Assembly: GCA_041743835.1 (NCBI GenBank)
Contig: JBGTLW010000072.1
Span: 1 to 5,776, forward strand
Direction of reading: 5' to 3'
DNA: 5,776 nucleotides
Origin: JBGTLW01 sp041743835
GTDB lineage: Bacteria; Planctomycetota; Phycisphaerae; Phycisphaerales; Phycisphaeraceae
Below the pieces are notes generated by a model, which worked only from the letters and a program-made list of their open reading frames with translations, did not search any database and had not been told where the DNA came from. A program made the translations under genes and the position numbers. This document shows, in pieces, positions 5,359 through 5,776 of the stretch (its first letter is position 1; each line of letters begins with the position of its first letter).

Positions 5359-5776
5359 CTACTTGCCACGGATCGCCGCACGCTGGATCGCCATGAGCTG
5401 CCCGATGCCCTTGGCGGCAAGGTCCAGCATCTGGTCCAGTTGCTCACGGGTGAACGTGCCCTTCTCGCCGGTGCCCTGGACCTCGATCAGTTCCTTGCGG
5501 TGGTTCATCGCGACGTTGAGATCGACCTCGGCCCGCACATCCAGCGGGTAGTCCAGATCGAGTGTGGGCCTGCCGTCGATGATGCCGACACTGATCGCCG
5601 CGACCGGCCCCAGCAGCGGGTTCTGCGTGAGTCGGCCGTCCGCCCTGGCCTGCTCAAGCGCGAGGGCGAGCGCGACCCACGCCCCGGTGATCGACGCCGT
5701 GCGCGTCCCGCCGTCGGCGTGCAGCACATCGCAATCGCAGGTGATCGCCAGGCCCGGCATCTTGTCCAGATCGACC
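5359..5776 (-). CDS. rph: Ribonuclease PH, C-terminal part
   Basis: RNase PH is a phosphorolytic 3'-to-5' exoribonuclease that trims tRNA 3' ends using inorganic phosphate, in a hexameric ring in the cytoplasm. The last 138 codons are present; the N-terminal roughly 100 residues lie beyond the right edge. The fragment shows CDCDVLHADGGTRTASITG (fragment residues 13-31), whose GGTRT carries the phosphate-binding Thr and Arg, then NPLLGPVAAISVGIIDG, then YPLDVRAEVDLNVAM. The two Asp residues in that last block are six apart, matching the catalytic Asp178/Asp184 pair of the Aquifex enzyme as I recall it. It ends with IEVQGTGEKGTFTREQLDQM and a normal C-terminal helix. The reading frame stays open past the Met at 5758-5760 (preceded by VDLDK), so that Met is internal. 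The gene reads in the same direction as lptF but is separated by about 250 bp, including a palindrome, so co-transcription is doubtful. Confidence 0.96.
   Translation of the reverse strand, partial: VDLDKMPGLAITCDCDVLHADGGTRTASITGAWVALALALEQARADGRLTQNPLLGPVAAISVGIIDGRPTLDLDYPLDVRAEVDLNVAMNHRKELIEVQGTGEKGTFTREQLDQMLDLAAKGIGQLMAIQRAAIRGK

Noticed and set aside
5211..5396. Short plus-strand frame across the palindrome
   Set aside because: It is made mostly of the inverted repeat and the antisense 3' end of rph; no homology-like character.

Overview
This GC-rich 5.8 kb window comes from a Gram-negative-type bacterial chromosome. It encodes both permease subunits of an LPS-export (Lpt) transporter, so the organism should have an outer membrane. 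The base composition, the oversized LptF, the weak Shine-Dalgarno signals and the style of the uncharacterised membrane protein suggest a planctomycete, perhaps Phycisphaerae. That placement is inference; no marker here proves it. No phage, insertion sequence, CRISPR array, tRNA or rRNA was seen.

Layout. Positions 1-103 hold the first 34 codons of a leftward Rossmann-fold dehydrogenase, very probably prephenate dehydrogenase (TyrA). A 191-bp divergent intergenic region follows, then rightward accA (295-1311), the acetyl-CoA carboxylase carboxyltransferase alpha subunit. A 67-bp gap with a perfect 8-bp hairpin leads to a rightward multi-pass membrane protein of unknown function (1379-2128). 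This gene converges with a leftward lptF-lptG pair (lptF 3436-5106 upstream, lptG 2171-3358 downstream, 77 bp between them). Upstream of lptF is a 252-bp intergenic region with a plausible extended -10 promoter next to lptF and a 118-bp imperfect palindrome made of two inverted hairpin units (REPIN/BIME-like). The right edge holds the C-terminal 138 codons of leftward rph (RNase PH).

How the genes work together. LptF and LptG form the membrane part of the LptB2FG ABC transporter that extracts LPS from the inner membrane. AccA supplies malonyl-CoA for fatty-acid synthesis, which feeds lipid A and phospholipids. The two envelope-related loci converge on the membrane protein, but nothing here shows co-regulation. 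TyrA (tyrosine synthesis) and RNase PH (tRNA 3' trimming) are housekeeping neighbours.

I found no wholly new system. The best leads are a duplicated strand motif inside the enlarged periplasmic domain of LptF, the REPIN-like palindrome at 5199-5316, and the uncharacterised membrane protein with its conserved-looking charged motifs.
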